Below are positions 45,118 to 54,423 of a stretch of 64,000 nt of DNA, piece after piece; position 1 is the stretch's first letter, and each line of letters opens with the position of its first letter. The notes beneath the pieces are model-generated. The model did no database searches and was not told the DNA's origin. It worked only from the letters and a program-made list of their open reading frames with translations. Both the position numbers and the translations under genes were made by a program. The stretch is from JAIYCX01 sp964353175. Its GTDB lineage: Bacteria; Bdellovibrionota_C; UBA2361; SZUA-149; DAOLCO01. Location: contig CAYGUX010000009.1 of the NCBI GenBank assembly GCA_964353175.1, positions 18,905 to 82,904 on the forward strand, read 5' to 3'.

Positions 45118-45313
45118 CTATGCTCTCCTTAAACACGACCCTACGAAAAATTGGAAGCTTTGCTGTCGTAGGCAAGCAGTTCAAAAGGATCTAAACAAAA
45201 TCCCTCCAAGCTATTCACCTAGACCAAAAACTTCTCTTAAAAACCCTATTTCATTTCTACTCAAACATACCATTAAGAACTTTCCTAAAAGTACAATTCA
45301 ATAAAAAATATTC

Positions 45314-45357
45314 GCCTGAACTTATAAGAACAACACCACCATCCTATAAGTTCAGGC
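45314..45357 (-). terminator. Terminator of the DUF937 gene
   Basis: GCCTGAACTTATA (45314-45326) and TATAAGTTCAGGC (45345-45357) form a perfect 13 bp stem. On the minus strand GAATATTTTTTATTG follows. It sits 16 bases past the stop at 45373. Confidence 0.85.
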
Positions 45358-45372
45358 TTAACTACAAAGACC

Positions 45373-45957
45373 CTATCCGAATATCTTACCTTTTAAATTC
45401 ATTAAATCATCTGTGACAGAGCCGTCTCCGTCTTGATCTAAAAATTGACTTGCCCTACCTAATATTCCTTGAAGAGAGTTATCTCCTTCTTGACCATTAG
45501 TTATGGAACCAGAGAAAATACTACTAACTAAAGAACTCAATCCTCCACTATTCTTAAGAAAAGCACCCACGACTAGTGTTGAAAAAGAAGGTAAAAATTC
45601 TGATATAGTATCGTATGAGAGGTCAGTTTTATTTGTTAAATTAGCAATAGTCTCTGCGAGTCTATTTTCCCCGCCCAATATCGCTGTAAGAATATCTGAA
45701 CCAATATTCTTGTTTTCTTTATTTAATAAACTAGAAGCGTCTCCTTTTATGCTAGAGAGATCGATGGAACTACCCGCTTTTACTAAATTCTCCATTAACT
45801 TAGAATCAGTTAGGCCTTTTTGAATTGAGCTTGTAATTAAAGGGAATAAATGGTTCGATATAGTGGAAAGTTGCTCTCCTGAAATATTATAATGACTAGT
45901 TAAGCTGTTCACTGTATCTTCTAGGTCGAAACTTTTTAAAATCGATTTTATATCCAT
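45373..45957 (-). CDS. DUF937 domain protein with a C-terminal EF-hand-like loop
   Basis: A 194-residue soluble helical protein. The DUF937 pattern is visible: NISGEQLSTISNHLFPLITSSIQKGL, then GSDILTAILGG, IANLTNKTDLSYDTISEFLPSFSTLVVGAFL. The end reads ASQFLDQDGDGSVTDDLMNLKGKIFG, whose DxDGDGSxxDD is a calcium-binding-type loop commonly found at the end of DUF937 proteins. The function is unknown. It diverges from the GT4 gene and has its own terminator. Confidence 0.75.
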   Translation of the reverse strand: MDIKSILKSFDLEDTVNSLTSHYNISGEQLSTISNHLFPLITSSIQKGLTDSKLMENLVKAGSSIDLSSIKGDASSLLNKENKNIGSDILTAILGGENRLAETIANLTNKTDLSYDTISEFLPSFSTLVVGAFLKNSGGLSSLVSSIFSGSITNGQEGDNSLQGILGRASQFLDQDGDGSVTDDLMNLKGKIFG

Positions 45958-46023
45958 GCACTCCTTAATGTGTAGATTTATTTACTTATTGTTTTAATGC
46001 ATTTTAAGGAATAATAGGAAGTA

Positions 46024-47466
46024 TTGTCAAGCGAATGCCCTAAGCAACCTATGTCACTAGAAAAACAAAGAAAAAACGCATTAAAAATTGCTATTTGTAG
46101 TTGGTGTTATGGAATTGGGGGTGGGGCTGCGCGCATGGAAAGCTACTACTACCAATATTACAATAGAGCACTTTTCGAGCCCCACTTTTTTAGCCTTGTA
46201 CTAAGGCCAGAATCTGGGCCTTCTTATGATACCACCATTCCCTTCATACAAATCGATCAAAACAATCGTTTCTTCGACCTAATAGAAAAGCTAGAGGGTT
46301 TCGATATCATTCAATTTCAAGGTAGTTTTAATCCAATTGTATGTGAAGCATCAAAATATTTAAACAATCCCCATATTTTACTGGAAGTACTTCACAACAT
46401 AGAAGAAGGCGCACTAATTGATAGCGTAGATGCGACTGTTTGTGTTTCAAAAGCTGTAGCGAAACTTCAAAAACCTACTAAAAACCATAAGACCATTTTA
46501 AACGGTATTAAACTTTCTGATTATCCATTCTCTAATGCACCTAAAACCAACGACAAGATTATTCTTTTACAAGTAGGTAGAAGAGAAAAAATTGCAGTGA
46601 ACTTAGATGAGATAGCAGACGAAATACTTTCTATCGATCCTAGGATTGAACTATGGATAGCAGGCGGTGAACAGGACCTTCAATCTACGGATAGAATAAG
46701 GTACTTGGGCGTTAGAAAAGACATAGCAGAACTATATAGACAAGCACATTTTATGGTCCTCCTCAGTAAGGAAGAACCATTTGGCTTAGTCGCGCTTGAA
46801 AGTATGGCTTCTGGAACGCCTGTTATTCTTAGCAAGTCAGGTGGATTTTTAGATATCATAGAAAATCAAACTCAAGGTTTTCTTGTGGAAGGCCCAAGTA
46901 AAGTAAATGCGATTACGACTATCAAAGACGCCCTAAGCACACTCGGCACAAAACGCTATGCTAATCTAGTACAAGCTGGCAGAACACTTGTAGAGAGTAA
47001 ATTCTCCATTGAAGACTGCGTAAAACAATATGAAGACTACATATTAGAGTTATGTGAAAGCAAACTAAAAAAAGTCCCCAAGGACGCCAGCCCACTAAGC
47101 ACTCCTCCAAATGCCCTAGTAGGAGAAGCGCTTTTTGACTTTCAAGCAAGAGACTTCCAAGCCATGAACAGCAAACTCTCCGACCTCTCTCTCTCCCCCA
47201 TTCCTATTACAGAACTTCACGCATTAAAGCTCGCGCATGACTTAGCTAGATTTCAACTAAAAGAAGATCCCAAAAATCTACCAACAGGACTTTTCCCATA
47301 CCTATTCACCTCCGGTGATCGAACAGAATTTACCTGCAATCAAATTCTCAATGATATAGAATATCTAAAACAAAGAGGTTTACTAGAAGAAATTGTAAAT
47401 TACTATGAAACGACAAAATTAGAATTCCCAGATCGCTGGGAGAGGATACAAGAGTTAAATAAATAG
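46024..47466 (+). CDS. Family 4 glycosyltransferase
   Basis: A protein of up to 480 residues with a GT-B fold. The N-terminal IAICSWCYGIGGGAARMESYYYQYYN is a GGAER-like acceptor loop, and the C-terminal Rossmann domain carries LLQVGRREKIAVNLDEIADEIL, IRYLGVRKDIAELYRQAHFMVLLSKEEPFGLVALESMASGTPVILSKSGGFLDII, the GT4 EX7E signature. The last 120 residues are an extra helical domain. The start is uncertain: TTG at 46024 has GGAAG just upstream; ATG at 46051 lacks a ribosome binding site. It probably acts on a surface glycan. No sugar-nucleotide genes are adjacent. Confidence 0.8.
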   Translation: MSSECPKQPMSLEKQRKNALKIAICSWCYGIGGGAARMESYYYQYYNRALFEPHFFSLVLRPESGPSYDTTIPFIQIDQNNRFFDLIEKLEGFDIIQFQGSFNPIVCEASKYLNNPHILLEVLHNIEEGALIDSVDATVCVSKAVAKLQKPTKNHKTILNGIKLSDYPFSNAPKTNDKIILLQVGRREKIAVNLDEIADEILSIDPRIELWIAGGEQDLQSTDRIRYLGVRKDIAELYRQAHFMVLLSKEEPFGLVALESMASGTPVILSKSGGFLDIIENQTQGFLVEGPSKVNAITTIKDALSTLGTKRYANLVQAGRTLVESKFSIEDCVKQYEDYILELCESKLKKVPKDASPLSTPPNALVGEALFDFQARDFQAMNSKLSDLSLSPIPITELHALKLAHDLARFQLKEDPKNLPTGLFPYLFTSGDRTEFTCNQILNDIEYLKQRGLLEEIVNYYETTKLEFPDRWERIQELNK

Positions 47467-47482
47467 AAAATGTAAGTGAAAA

Positions 47483-47509
47483 CCCAGCAGATTTCTAAAA
47501 TCTGCTGGG
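47483..47509 (-). terminator. Terminator between the convergent GT4 gene and the 573-residue gene
   Basis: CCCAGCAGATTT (47483-47494) and AAATCTGCTGGG (47498-47509) form a perfect 12 bp stem. On the minus strand TTTTCACTT follows, so it best serves the minus-strand gene ending at 47524, but it would also block plus-strand read-through. Confidence 0.75.
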
Positions 47510-47523
47510 GCTTGAGAACCGAC

Positions 47524-49245
47524 TTAGAGAGGTGTCAACAAGTGTCCATACCAATCGGCAACAATACCTGCGAGTTCCTGACCTCTCTCACTGAAATTAG
47601 GCTCAGCTTCGGAAATTAAATTAAAGCATTTCTGCCCTCCTCCACACGCTTCAATGCATAAATGTGCTTCTTCAGCTGACGCCCAGCGCAATACAAGAAG
47701 CAAAGTATTCACCTTGAGATCTGAACTTAGGTTTGAGAAATCCTTTAGCAACCTTTGAGCAGCAGCCTTTCCTTCATCTCCCGCCGTCAAATTGGTAACT
47801 AGTACCTTGTCCTGATATTCTGGATCTCTATGCCTCCGCTCAAGCGTTTGGACTGAAGAGTCCTTCTGCGTACCCCTCCCTATAAATTGACGAATAAGTA
47901 AACTCACTGCTAAGGGATCATCAGATTTTAGGACGATATAATCTGGAGATAGAATGGCGTCCTCTCCCCTTGGATTAAGAGACGATATGGGGATCTCTCC
48001 TATCTCCCCGATTACCAAAGCAACAGGCCCAAGAGAAGAGGCCCGAAGCGAGTCCAATAGCCTACGAAGCGATTTATCCTCTCTATAACAAGCTCGCACA
48101 AACCGCCTTACGATCTGCATCCAATTGGAAACTAAACACCGACGTGCTTCACGTTGACATTGATTAACCAACTCAGCCCTTTCGGAAATGAGTCGTTGCA
48201 TATCAATATTAGCGCTATTAATCAGCAACCAGAGAGAATTAAAGATCTCCGCATCGCCAGCAAAACATGCAAGCAGTTCCCACCCCTTATGTAAGGGTGA
48301 CATCCCTAGCTCCTGGCGGTCAGGCAGATCACTCGTACGCTCGCATACTTCCCTTACCTTCTTAAGATGGGAAGCTGCGACATTATTGTCGTAGAACGCT
48401 ATCAGTGCCTCTGAATACTGCCTCCAAAACCAAACTAATTCTTTTTCATCAGTGATTCCGAGCAAATGATCTAACATGAACTCTGCGATGCGCTCCCGAC
48501 ACCTAAGTTCAAGTAAAGAATCAGACAAAGTGTCAGTCAACGCAAGTGCAAGAGACCTTCGACCTTGTTTGCTTACTTCCAAAAAGAATTCATTAAAACG
48601 CCTCAATCCACTCTCTTCCCTACAAAGAGTTTCCAAGTATAGATGGGCGATATGCCTCATATTCGCAGCCCTCCCATCAGTACTTCCCAAATCTAACAGA
48701 ACCTTTAGCCCTTGTACTTCATGAACCCATTGGCAACAAAGTACTATGACTTCCTTGCTCAATCTACTCCTCGTGTTGTCTGTTAGAATATCTCGCGCAA
48801 GTTCCCAAATATCCATCTTGCTTGCTGAAGTTATTTCTTTCCTAGCATCCCCTCTTAGGTGCTTAAAAATACTAGAAAGCCGTGAACACTTCACAGACTC
48901 ATCAAAATCAGCGGCCAAAAACCAAATAAGATATTCCCATTCCTTCCCCTTAACAATTCCCGTCGGCGTCTCAGTCCGGCTTGGGAACAAACTACAAGCA
49001 AAAAGTAAAAGTGAAGTTGGGATTCTTCCGGAGTATTTAGAAGTAAGAATTCCGAATGGCCAACACCCGAACTGGGCTGACTTCTCTAAGGCAGCGACCA
49101 AATCTTTCATCTGAGAAGAACTTGGAAGAATGTCTTCCTCACAACCGACATAATCACTCAAGAAGTCCGCCAATGCAGACCTTCTACATTGAAACTCAAA
49201 CTGTGAAACAAAAGTATCTGTTTTTGAACCATTACCATTGCGCAT
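47524..49245 (-). CDS. Large accessory protein of unknown function (573 aa)
   Basis: Not recognised. An in-frame GTG/ATG region extends to 49374, but the ATG at 49245 has a perfect AAGGAG (49252-49257) six bases upstream and is chosen. The protein is soluble, almost entirely helical and rich in Leu, Arg and Cys (for example SRLSKEVIVLCCQWVHEVQGLKVLLDLG, AHLYLETLCREESGLRRFNEFFLEVSKQGRRSLALALTD), which suggests an alpha-solenoid (HEAT/TPR-like) scaffold. No catalytic motif was found. Composition is clearly more G+C-rich than the neighbours, and a transposase gene lies 0.5 kb upstream, so horizontal acquisition is likely. It may be an immunity, defence or effector-type protein, but nothing in the sequence proves that. 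Confidence 0.6.
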   Translation of the reverse strand: MRNGNGSKTDTFVSQFEFQCRRSALADFLSDYVGCEEDILPSSSQMKDLVAALEKSAQFGCWPFGILTSKYSGRIPTSLLLFACSLFPSRTETPTGIVKGKEWEYLIWFLAADFDESVKCSRLSSIFKHLRGDARKEITSASKMDIWELARDILTDNTRSRLSKEVIVLCCQWVHEVQGLKVLLDLGSTDGRAANMRHIAHLYLETLCREESGLRRFNEFFLEVSKQGRRSLALALTDTLSDSLLELRCRERIAEFMLDHLLGITDEKELVWFWRQYSEALIAFYDNNVAASHLKKVREVCERTSDLPDRQELGMSPLHKGWELLACFAGDAEIFNSLWLLINSANIDMQRLISERAELVNQCQREARRCLVSNWMQIVRRFVRACYREDKSLRRLLDSLRASSLGPVALVIGEIGEIPISSLNPRGEDAILSPDYIVLKSDDPLAVSLLIRQFIGRGTQKDSSVQTLERRHRDPEYQDKVLVTNLTAGDEGKAAAQRLLKDFSNLSSDLKVNTLLLVLRWASAEEAHLCIEACGGGQKCFNLISEAEPNFSERGQELAGIVADWYGHLLTPL

Positions 49246-49738
49246 GCCAAACTCCTTAAAAAACGATTCCCACACAAGAGCCTCTATCACTCCAAGATTA
49301 TGGAATAAAACAATAGAACCTCTCGCTGTAAATGTTAAAGAAAACATCTCCAGTGAAAGGCCCGCAAAAACCAAAATTCACTTACATCTTCTTTTAAATA
49401 AGCCAAAAGACTCATCAAAAAGAAGAAATATAAGAACTTCTACTCGTATTTAATAATCTAACCAGATCTTATGCCATTTCACGCCTCCCTTCAATACAAG
49501 CAGGAAGAACAGCAAAAATATTTAACAGCTACCAGCCAAATATTTAACAGCTACCAATATTTAACAGCTACCAGCCTACCTACTATCTTAACTCCCTAGC
49601 ATTCCTAATCAAATTACCAATTCCGGTCCAATCCCTTAAATTCTACGATAAGAATAATGAGATCTGAATTCTCGATCTCAAGAGGCCTTATTAATGCCTC
49701 CCTATAATTCACATACAACATAATCAGGAACTAAGATC
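49246..49738. other. Intergenic region upstream of the transposase
   Basis: 493 bases between the divergent 573-residue gene and the transposase. The only clear structure is a triple direct repeat at 49518-49573. No supported gene. Confidence 0.6.
49518..49573. repeat. Three direct copies of ATATTTAACAGCTACCA
   Basis: Perfect 17-base copies at 49518-49534, 49540-49556 and 49557-49573, so spacings are 22 and 17. They end 165 bases before the transposase start. Possible roles are iteron-like binding sites, a recognition end of the element or simple tandem duplication. Confidence 0.8.
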
Positions 49739-50722
49739 ATGAGTGGTCAAAGAAGATTTTTTCGTTATCGGAAGGTTTATCATATTACAAATCGAACAGC
49801 CGAAGGCCTGCCCTTCGTACCTAATAAATTCATAGAACTGCTAATCGGTGGAATTATCTCAAGAACTCAGGAGAAATACCCAGGCATAGTAGTGAATGCC
49901 ATAATCTTTATGGGCAACCATTTTCACATGATTATAACCATCAACACCGATCCAGCTACTTTGAGCACTTTCATGGGTTACCTACAGGGAGAGCTCTCTG
50001 GTATAATTCATAGGCTAACAGGGGTCTGCAATAAAAGACTCTGGGCTACTAAGTTTAAAGCCACAGAGTTACTTACTCCTGAGACAGTGATGGAGAAAAT
50101 GACCTACCTATACTCTAATCCAGTGGCTTCAATTCTTGTCGAATCAACTGATCAATGGGAAGGCTTCTCATCTTGGAATGAATTGAATGGAGGTGCAGCT
50201 AGGAGTTTTAGATGGATCAGTGATAGCCTAATAGAGAGCCGCCTTCCTAATGAGCAATTTACAGACGAGTCTATATCCTCTCTAGTAGAAGGTATCTCGG
50301 AGATTGGAGGAGCACCTAGGCCATTCCAATGCGATTCTTTTTTCTGGAAAAGATGTTTTACTGAAACTAAAAATAAGACGGATAAAGATCTAAAACAGCA
50401 ACTACTAACACGTATAAAAGAGACTGAGAATAAACACAGGCAAATAAGAGAAGCGAATGACTTCTCAGTCATGGGAGTTGAGAAACTGAGATATCAGTCT
50501 ATTTATAAAAGCTATAAGCCGAGAAAGTTTGGTTGCACACCAATTTGTGAGAGTACGTGTATTACCACAGCTAAATTATTTAGGACTGCGTATAATTTAT
50601 TGAAAGATACTTGTTTAAAGGTATATGAATCTTGGAAGAAGGGTATGTTTGAAGTCTTACTACCTCCTGGAGCATTCTATCCGCCTTTAAGACCAAGGGC
50701 TACTATATTGGTTGCGACCTAG
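49739..50722 (+). CDS. IS200-like / REP-associated tyrosine transposase (RAYT, Y1_Tnp)
   Basis: A 327-residue HUH-type transposase. The start RKVYHITNRTAEGLPFVPNKF is typical of RAYT proteins; the HUH motif is GNHFHMII (about residues 60-67) and the catalytic tyrosine helix is MEKMTYLYSNPVASILV (about 120-136), followed by WEGFSSWNE. AGGAA lies 8 bases before the ATG. RAYTs are single-copy domesticated relatives of IS200 transposases associated with palindromic REP repeats. The C-terminal extension (about 145-327) is longer than in classic RAYTs of about 150-230 residues. No flanking IS ends were recognised, which fits a RAYT rather than an active IS. Confidence 0.8.
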   Translation: MSGQRRFFRYRKVYHITNRTAEGLPFVPNKFIELLIGGIISRTQEKYPGIVVNAIIFMGNHFHMIITINTDPATLSTFMGYLQGELSGIIHRLTGVCNKRLWATKFKATELLTPETVMEKMTYLYSNPVASILVESTDQWEGFSSWNELNGGAARSFRWISDSLIESRLPNEQFTDESISSLVEGISEIGGAPRPFQCDSFFWKRCFTETKNKTDKDLKQQLLTRIKETENKHRQIREANDFSVMGVEKLRYQSIYKSYKPRKFGCTPICESTCITTAKLFRTAYNLLKDTCLKVYESWKKGMFEVLLPPGAFYPPLRPRATILVAT

Positions 50723-51004
50723 AATAACTATCTTAAAAGTTAAGTATCTATCTGAAGGATTTTACTATCCGAATGGTTTTCTGTGTCATGAGTGATAGAA
50801 AATGCTTTTAGATTTTTTGCATGAGCAATGTTTTTCTTAGTATGGAGGACGATTTTTCTAAATCATAAGGGCAACTCTATAAGAAATTGTTTTCAAGACT
50901 ACCTAATCCATTTTTGAGGCCGTTCTTACAAAGAGAATTGAAGGCGATATCACTACTATTCTTAATAATCACCGCCACTTAAAATAGTACGTAGGCTACT
51001 AGCT

Positions 51005-51349
51005 TTAGGGGAGTTCCAAATATAGAATCAATGCATTAACACAAAATAGGAAAATGGCAGGCGACATTTGAAAGATGGAATCTTTTATCCTAATTCTGAC
51101 ATAAATTGCACAAAGCATGATCAGAGATAGTCCTGCTGATGCAAGCTGCGTTAAGATCGGATAATAAAAACCTAACAACATTCCCACCGCTCCTAAAATC
51201 TCTAAAATTCCAGTCGCAACTCGCATTCCGCTTAATCCATAGCGCTCAAATTCTGCTACAAGCTTAGACGTAAAAACACAAATACAACCGTAAAAAAAGA
51301 AGGCTAAAGTAGAGACCAGTTGCGCAATCAATAATATTGTAGCTAGCAT
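51005..51349 (-). CDS. DoxX-like small membrane protein
   Basis: A 114-residue protein with four helices. The pattern ELVAEFERYGLSGMRVATGILEILGAVGMLLGFY, then LASAGLSLIMLCAIYVRIRIKD, is that of the DoxX-like family (PF13564): a short F-x-x-[YF]-G-[LY] loop before helix 2 and a [LM]GAxxxxxR[IV]-K-D loop before helix 4. Function is unknown; some members relate to quinone or redox processes. It diverges from a second DoxX-like gene with 68 bp between starts. Confidence 0.75.
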   Translation of the reverse strand: MLATILLIAQLVSTLAFFFYGCICVFTSKLVAEFERYGLSGMRVATGILEILGAVGMLLGFYYPILTQLASAGLSLIMLCAIYVRIRIKDSIFQMSPAIFLFCVNALILYLELP

Positions 51350-51417
51350 ATATAGTTAAAAACACGTATATTTATTATAGGAACTTCACACTGACACAAT
51401 TAGGGAGATAAATAAAC

Positions 51418-51789
51418 ATGGATAATATTCTTATTACACTACTTCAACTAGTAATTGCTCTGGGTCTTCTTAATGTATGGCTACTAAGATTCAATAAAAA
51501 GACTGCCTATCGAGGCGGTGAGGCGAATAATTTGGTTGAAGAATTTGCGGTATATGGTTTACCTTCTTGGTTTTGCTACCTTATTGGTTTTTTAAAAATT
51601 AGTGCGGCCTCACTGTTGCTTTTAGGATTTTGGATTCCACAGTTAATTCTTCCTGCTTCATTATTGGTAATAGCTCTAATGCTTGGTGCTGTCACAATGC
51701 ATGCTAAAGTAAAAGATCCAATCAAAAAAGCATTACCTGCCGGAGCGATGTTAATGATGAGTATTATTGTTTGTGCAGGGTATCTATAA
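51418..51789 (+). CDS. DoxX-like small membrane protein
   Basis: A 123-residue four-helix protein related in pattern to the divergent neighbour: LVEEFAVYGLPSWFCYLIGFLKISAASLLLLGFWIPQL, then ALMLGAVTMHAKVKDPIKKALPAGAMLMM. AGGGAG precedes the ATG. The pair probably arose by duplication and shares a divergent promoter region (51350-51417). Confidence 0.78.
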   Translation: MDNILITLLQLVIALGLLNVWLLRFNKKTAYRGGEANNLVEEFAVYGLPSWFCYLIGFLKISAASLLLLGFWIPQLILPASLLVIALMLGAVTMHAKVKDPIKKALPAGAMLMMSIIVCAGYL

Positions 51790-51862
51790 TCTTTATTACT
51801 AAACTTGAGGCTTGATAAACTAAACTTTTTGTAGTCATGAATTTACCGCTTACATATGCAAA

Positions 51863-52279
51863 CTAGGATCCAGAACTTAAAACATCTATTAGCTTAACTG
51901 CTATTCTTTCTTTAGCAATTTCTTTTCGTTGCTCAGGAGTTAAAATATATTCAGCGGTATTCCCATCCTGGTCTTTAGCCAGCCTATTTGAATATCTGAG
52001 ATAGGCATGAAAATTATTTAATTGGAGGTTCTTAATCTCGCTTGGATCTAATGTGACTGCCTTCAATGGAATTTTTGGTGCGCTACTACTTAGCTTTTTT
52101 GAGCCTGGTTCTACAGAGTAGTTATCATTAGTGGCGGCGGTTATCTTAAAGTTTTCATTAATTGAAAGGCTTCTATCTATTTCAATTTGTGTGGCCCTTG
52201 AATCATCCCTCGACCACATCCCGTACAAAACGAAAATACAAACAAATAGTAACCCAAAAATAACAATTTTCTTCAACAT
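51863..52279 (-). CDS. Hypothetical membrane-anchored protein (138 aa)
   Basis: Not recognised. An N-terminal helix (IVIFGLLFVCIFVLYGMW) is followed by about 110 polar residues predicted outside the membrane. The last 60 residues contain the NLQLNNFHAYLRYSNRLAKDQDGNTAEYILTPEQRKEIAKERI segment. AGGAG precedes the ATG. It diverges from the subtilase gene, and a perfect 18-base palindrome lies between the two (52354-52371). Confidence 0.6.
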   Translation of the reverse strand: MLKKIVIFGLLFVCIFVLYGMWSRDDSRATQIEIDRSLSINENFKITAATNDNYSVEPGSKKLSSSAPKIPLKAVTLDPSEIKNLQLNNFHAYLRYSNRLAKDQDGNTAEYILTPEQRKEIAKERIAVKLIDVLSSGS

Positions 52280-52353
52280 CTGATTTACTCCTCTTCATAT
52301 CGTCTTACGACACAAACAGAATTTTACTTTAATCCGCCACCTCGCAAAATTAT

Positions 52354-52371
52354 CAGAGTACTAGTACTCTG
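52354..52371. promoter_or_regulatory. Perfect 18-base palindrome, candidate operator
   Basis: CAGAGTACTAGTACTCTG is perfectly self-complementary and lies in the 247 bp between the divergent 138-residue gene and the subtilase. It is A+T-balanced and has no loop, so a dimeric repressor site is more plausible than an RNA hairpin. Confidence 0.5.
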
Positions 52372-52526
52372 GTCCTAGCCTTCCTAGTCATCAAAACTCT
52401 TTTAAATCAAATATAGACTACTATGACCTATATAACCTAAGCATTTTTCCTATATATGCCTTGGCATAACTATTGATACCCTAAAGAGCCTTAGTAAAAG
52501 TAGTACCCAAAAAAATGTAATTATTA

Positions 52527-54407
52527 GTGTGTAAACTTACTCACATCATAAAGTTCCAGATCTTCCTATCCCTACTCTTTGGATCTTGGGCCGTAGCTCA
52601 AAATCCAAATAATGCCCCTCTATGGGTAGATGGTGAATATATAGTCAAATACAATCTTGAAGAGATTGAAGGACTTAAGAAAATTCCTGGACTAGGAGGC
52701 TACTCAACTAAAGAGATACAAGCGGCCCTAACTTTACTGCTAGGCTTAAGTAAAAAAGAAGATCTGCCTCTAGTTGATGCAGCTACTCTGAAAGGTGATA
52801 ACTTAGATATAGAGACCGCTATAGCACTTTTAGACTCAGGACTATCTGACTATATCTCTCCAAACTACATTCAAACAGCATCTGCCATACCGAATGATAC
52901 CTCGTACAGCTCTCTCTGGGGGATGAACCAACCTAATGACATTGATATTAACGGGCCAGAAGCCTGGGATAAGGTAAACCCTGAGGATGTAAATAAAATA
53001 GTCGTAGCTATTATCGATACAGGCATAGACTACAACCACCCAGACTTAAGGGACAACATGTGGGTAAATACTGTTGAGCAAAATGGTACGCCTGGTGTTG
53101 ATGACGATGGAAATGGAATAGTAGATGACATACATGGCTACAATGCCATTTCCAACAACGGAAACCCTATGGATGATCAGTCGCATGGCTCACATTGCGC
53201 CGGAACAATTGGTGGCGTAGGAAACAATGGTATGGGAGTAGCCGGAGTTGCATGGAATGTAAAACTTATGGCTTTAAAGTTCCTTGATTCCGGTGGAAGA
53301 GGAAGTGATTCAAATGCGATTAAAGCAATTAATTATGCAGTTCAAAATAAAAATAAAAATGGCAGTCTTAAAGTACTGAGCAATTCATGGGGTGGATCCG
53401 GCTATAACCCTGCATTACTTTCGGCTATTACTGCTGCAAATAATGCGGGCCTATTATTTGTAGCTGCCGCAGGAAATGACAATAAAAATACAGATTCCAA
53501 TGCCAACTACCCATCTAATTACGATGTACCCAACGTTATTTCAATTGCGGCATTAGATCAAAATGGGAACAGGGCTTCATTCTCAAACTATGGATCTACA
53601 ACAGTTGATATTGGCGCTCCAGGAGTAGGGATTTATAGCACAGTCTTGAATGGAGGATACGCTTCTTACAATGGCACTTCCATGGCAACTCCACACGTAG
53701 CTGGTATCGCAGCTCTAGGATACTCTCAGTCCACACTTACGACACCTCAGGAGATGAAAGCAATCTTAATGGATAGCTATAAACCTATTACTGCTCTCAA
53801 TAATTTAATGGTCTCACCTGGAATGATAGATGCGAGTAAAACACTTTCAGACAACAGCAACTCTGCGCCAAACCTACAATCCATTCCAAACCAGTATATT
53901 AGAGATTTAACCAGAGTAATCACAGTGCCCCTGATCGCCTCCGATGCAGAAGATGACCCATTAGAATTCAAGGCAGAGATCGAAGGCAATTCATTTGAAA
54001 AGGTTGCCGCTGATACAGACCAGCAATATCAATTTAACAACTATATTCCACAATATGACAATTTTTATCGATTAGGGGAAAAGAGACTTACCTCTAGTAC
54101 CGGCTTAGAATATTTTATTTTTAGTGACGGAAGTATTTATGAGTTTACCTATCCATACTACAGATACAAAACTACCATTGATGCTAGCTACTATGAAAAC
54201 CCAACAGCACTCGTAAATGCATACCCTCTAGATTTTAGTGAATACGCCACACTTAGCGTTACTAATGGGGCACCAGGATCACTCTCTATTAAACTCTCTG
54301 ACACCTTTAAAGGATCTTTTTCAATTATAGTAACAGTCAGCGATGGGAATAAAACCTCATCAAGTTCGTTTTTAGTAACCACTAAAGAGCCGGAAATCTG
54401 CTCTTAA
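52527..54407 (+). CDS. Secreted subtilase (S8 serine peptidase) with a C-terminal cadherin-like domain
   Basis: A 626-residue exported protease starting at GTG. Signal peptide (FQIFLSLLFGSWAVAQ), then a propeptide-like region (about 30-120, GEYIVKYN to DYISPNYI). Catalytic domain (about 125-440): Asp in VVAIIDTGIDYNHPDL (about 164), His in DQSHGSHCAGTIGG (about 219), oxyanion Asn in AAAGND (about 316) and Ser in NGTSMATPHVAGIAAL (about 383), all intact. From about 450 there is one cadherin-like repeat (SAPNLQSIPNQYIRDLTRVI) interrupted by an inserted module (about 490-570: GEKRLTSSTGLEYFIFSDGSIYEF to ASYYENPTALVNA) that recurs five times in the next gene. No anchor is visible. 16 bp separate it from the giant protein, so they form an operon. 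Confidence 0.88.
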   Translation: MCKLTHIIKFQIFLSLLFGSWAVAQNPNNAPLWVDGEYIVKYNLEEIEGLKKIPGLGGYSTKEIQAALTLLLGLSKKEDLPLVDAATLKGDNLDIETAIALLDSGLSDYISPNYIQTASAIPNDTSYSSLWGMNQPNDIDINGPEAWDKVNPEDVNKIVVAIIDTGIDYNHPDLRDNMWVNTVEQNGTPGVDDDGNGIVDDIHGYNAISNNGNPMDDQSHGSHCAGTIGGVGNNGMGVAGVAWNVKLMALKFLDSGGRGSDSNAIKAINYAVQNKNKNGSLKVLSNSWGGSGYNPALLSAITAANNAGLLFVAAAGNDNKNTDSNANYPSNYDVPNVISIAALDQNGNRASFSNYGSTTVDIGAPGVGIYSTVLNGGYASYNGTSMATPHVAGIAALGYSQSTLTTPQEMKAILMDSYKPITALNNLMVSPGMIDASKTLSDNSNSAPNLQSIPNQYIRDLTRVITVPLIASDAEDDPLEFKAEIEGNSFEKVAADTDQQYQFNNYIPQYDNFYRLGEKRLTSSTGLEYFIFSDGSIYEFTYPYYRYKTTIDASYYENPTALVNAYPLDFSEYATLSVTNGAPGSLSIKLSDTFKGSFSIIVTVSDGNKTSSSSFLVTTKEPEICS

Positions 54408-54423
54408 TAGAATAAAGGATTTG

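Noticed and set aside
49518..49573. Triple 17-mer as a CRISPR array
   Set aside because: Spacers are 5 and 0 bases, which is incompatible with CRISPR.
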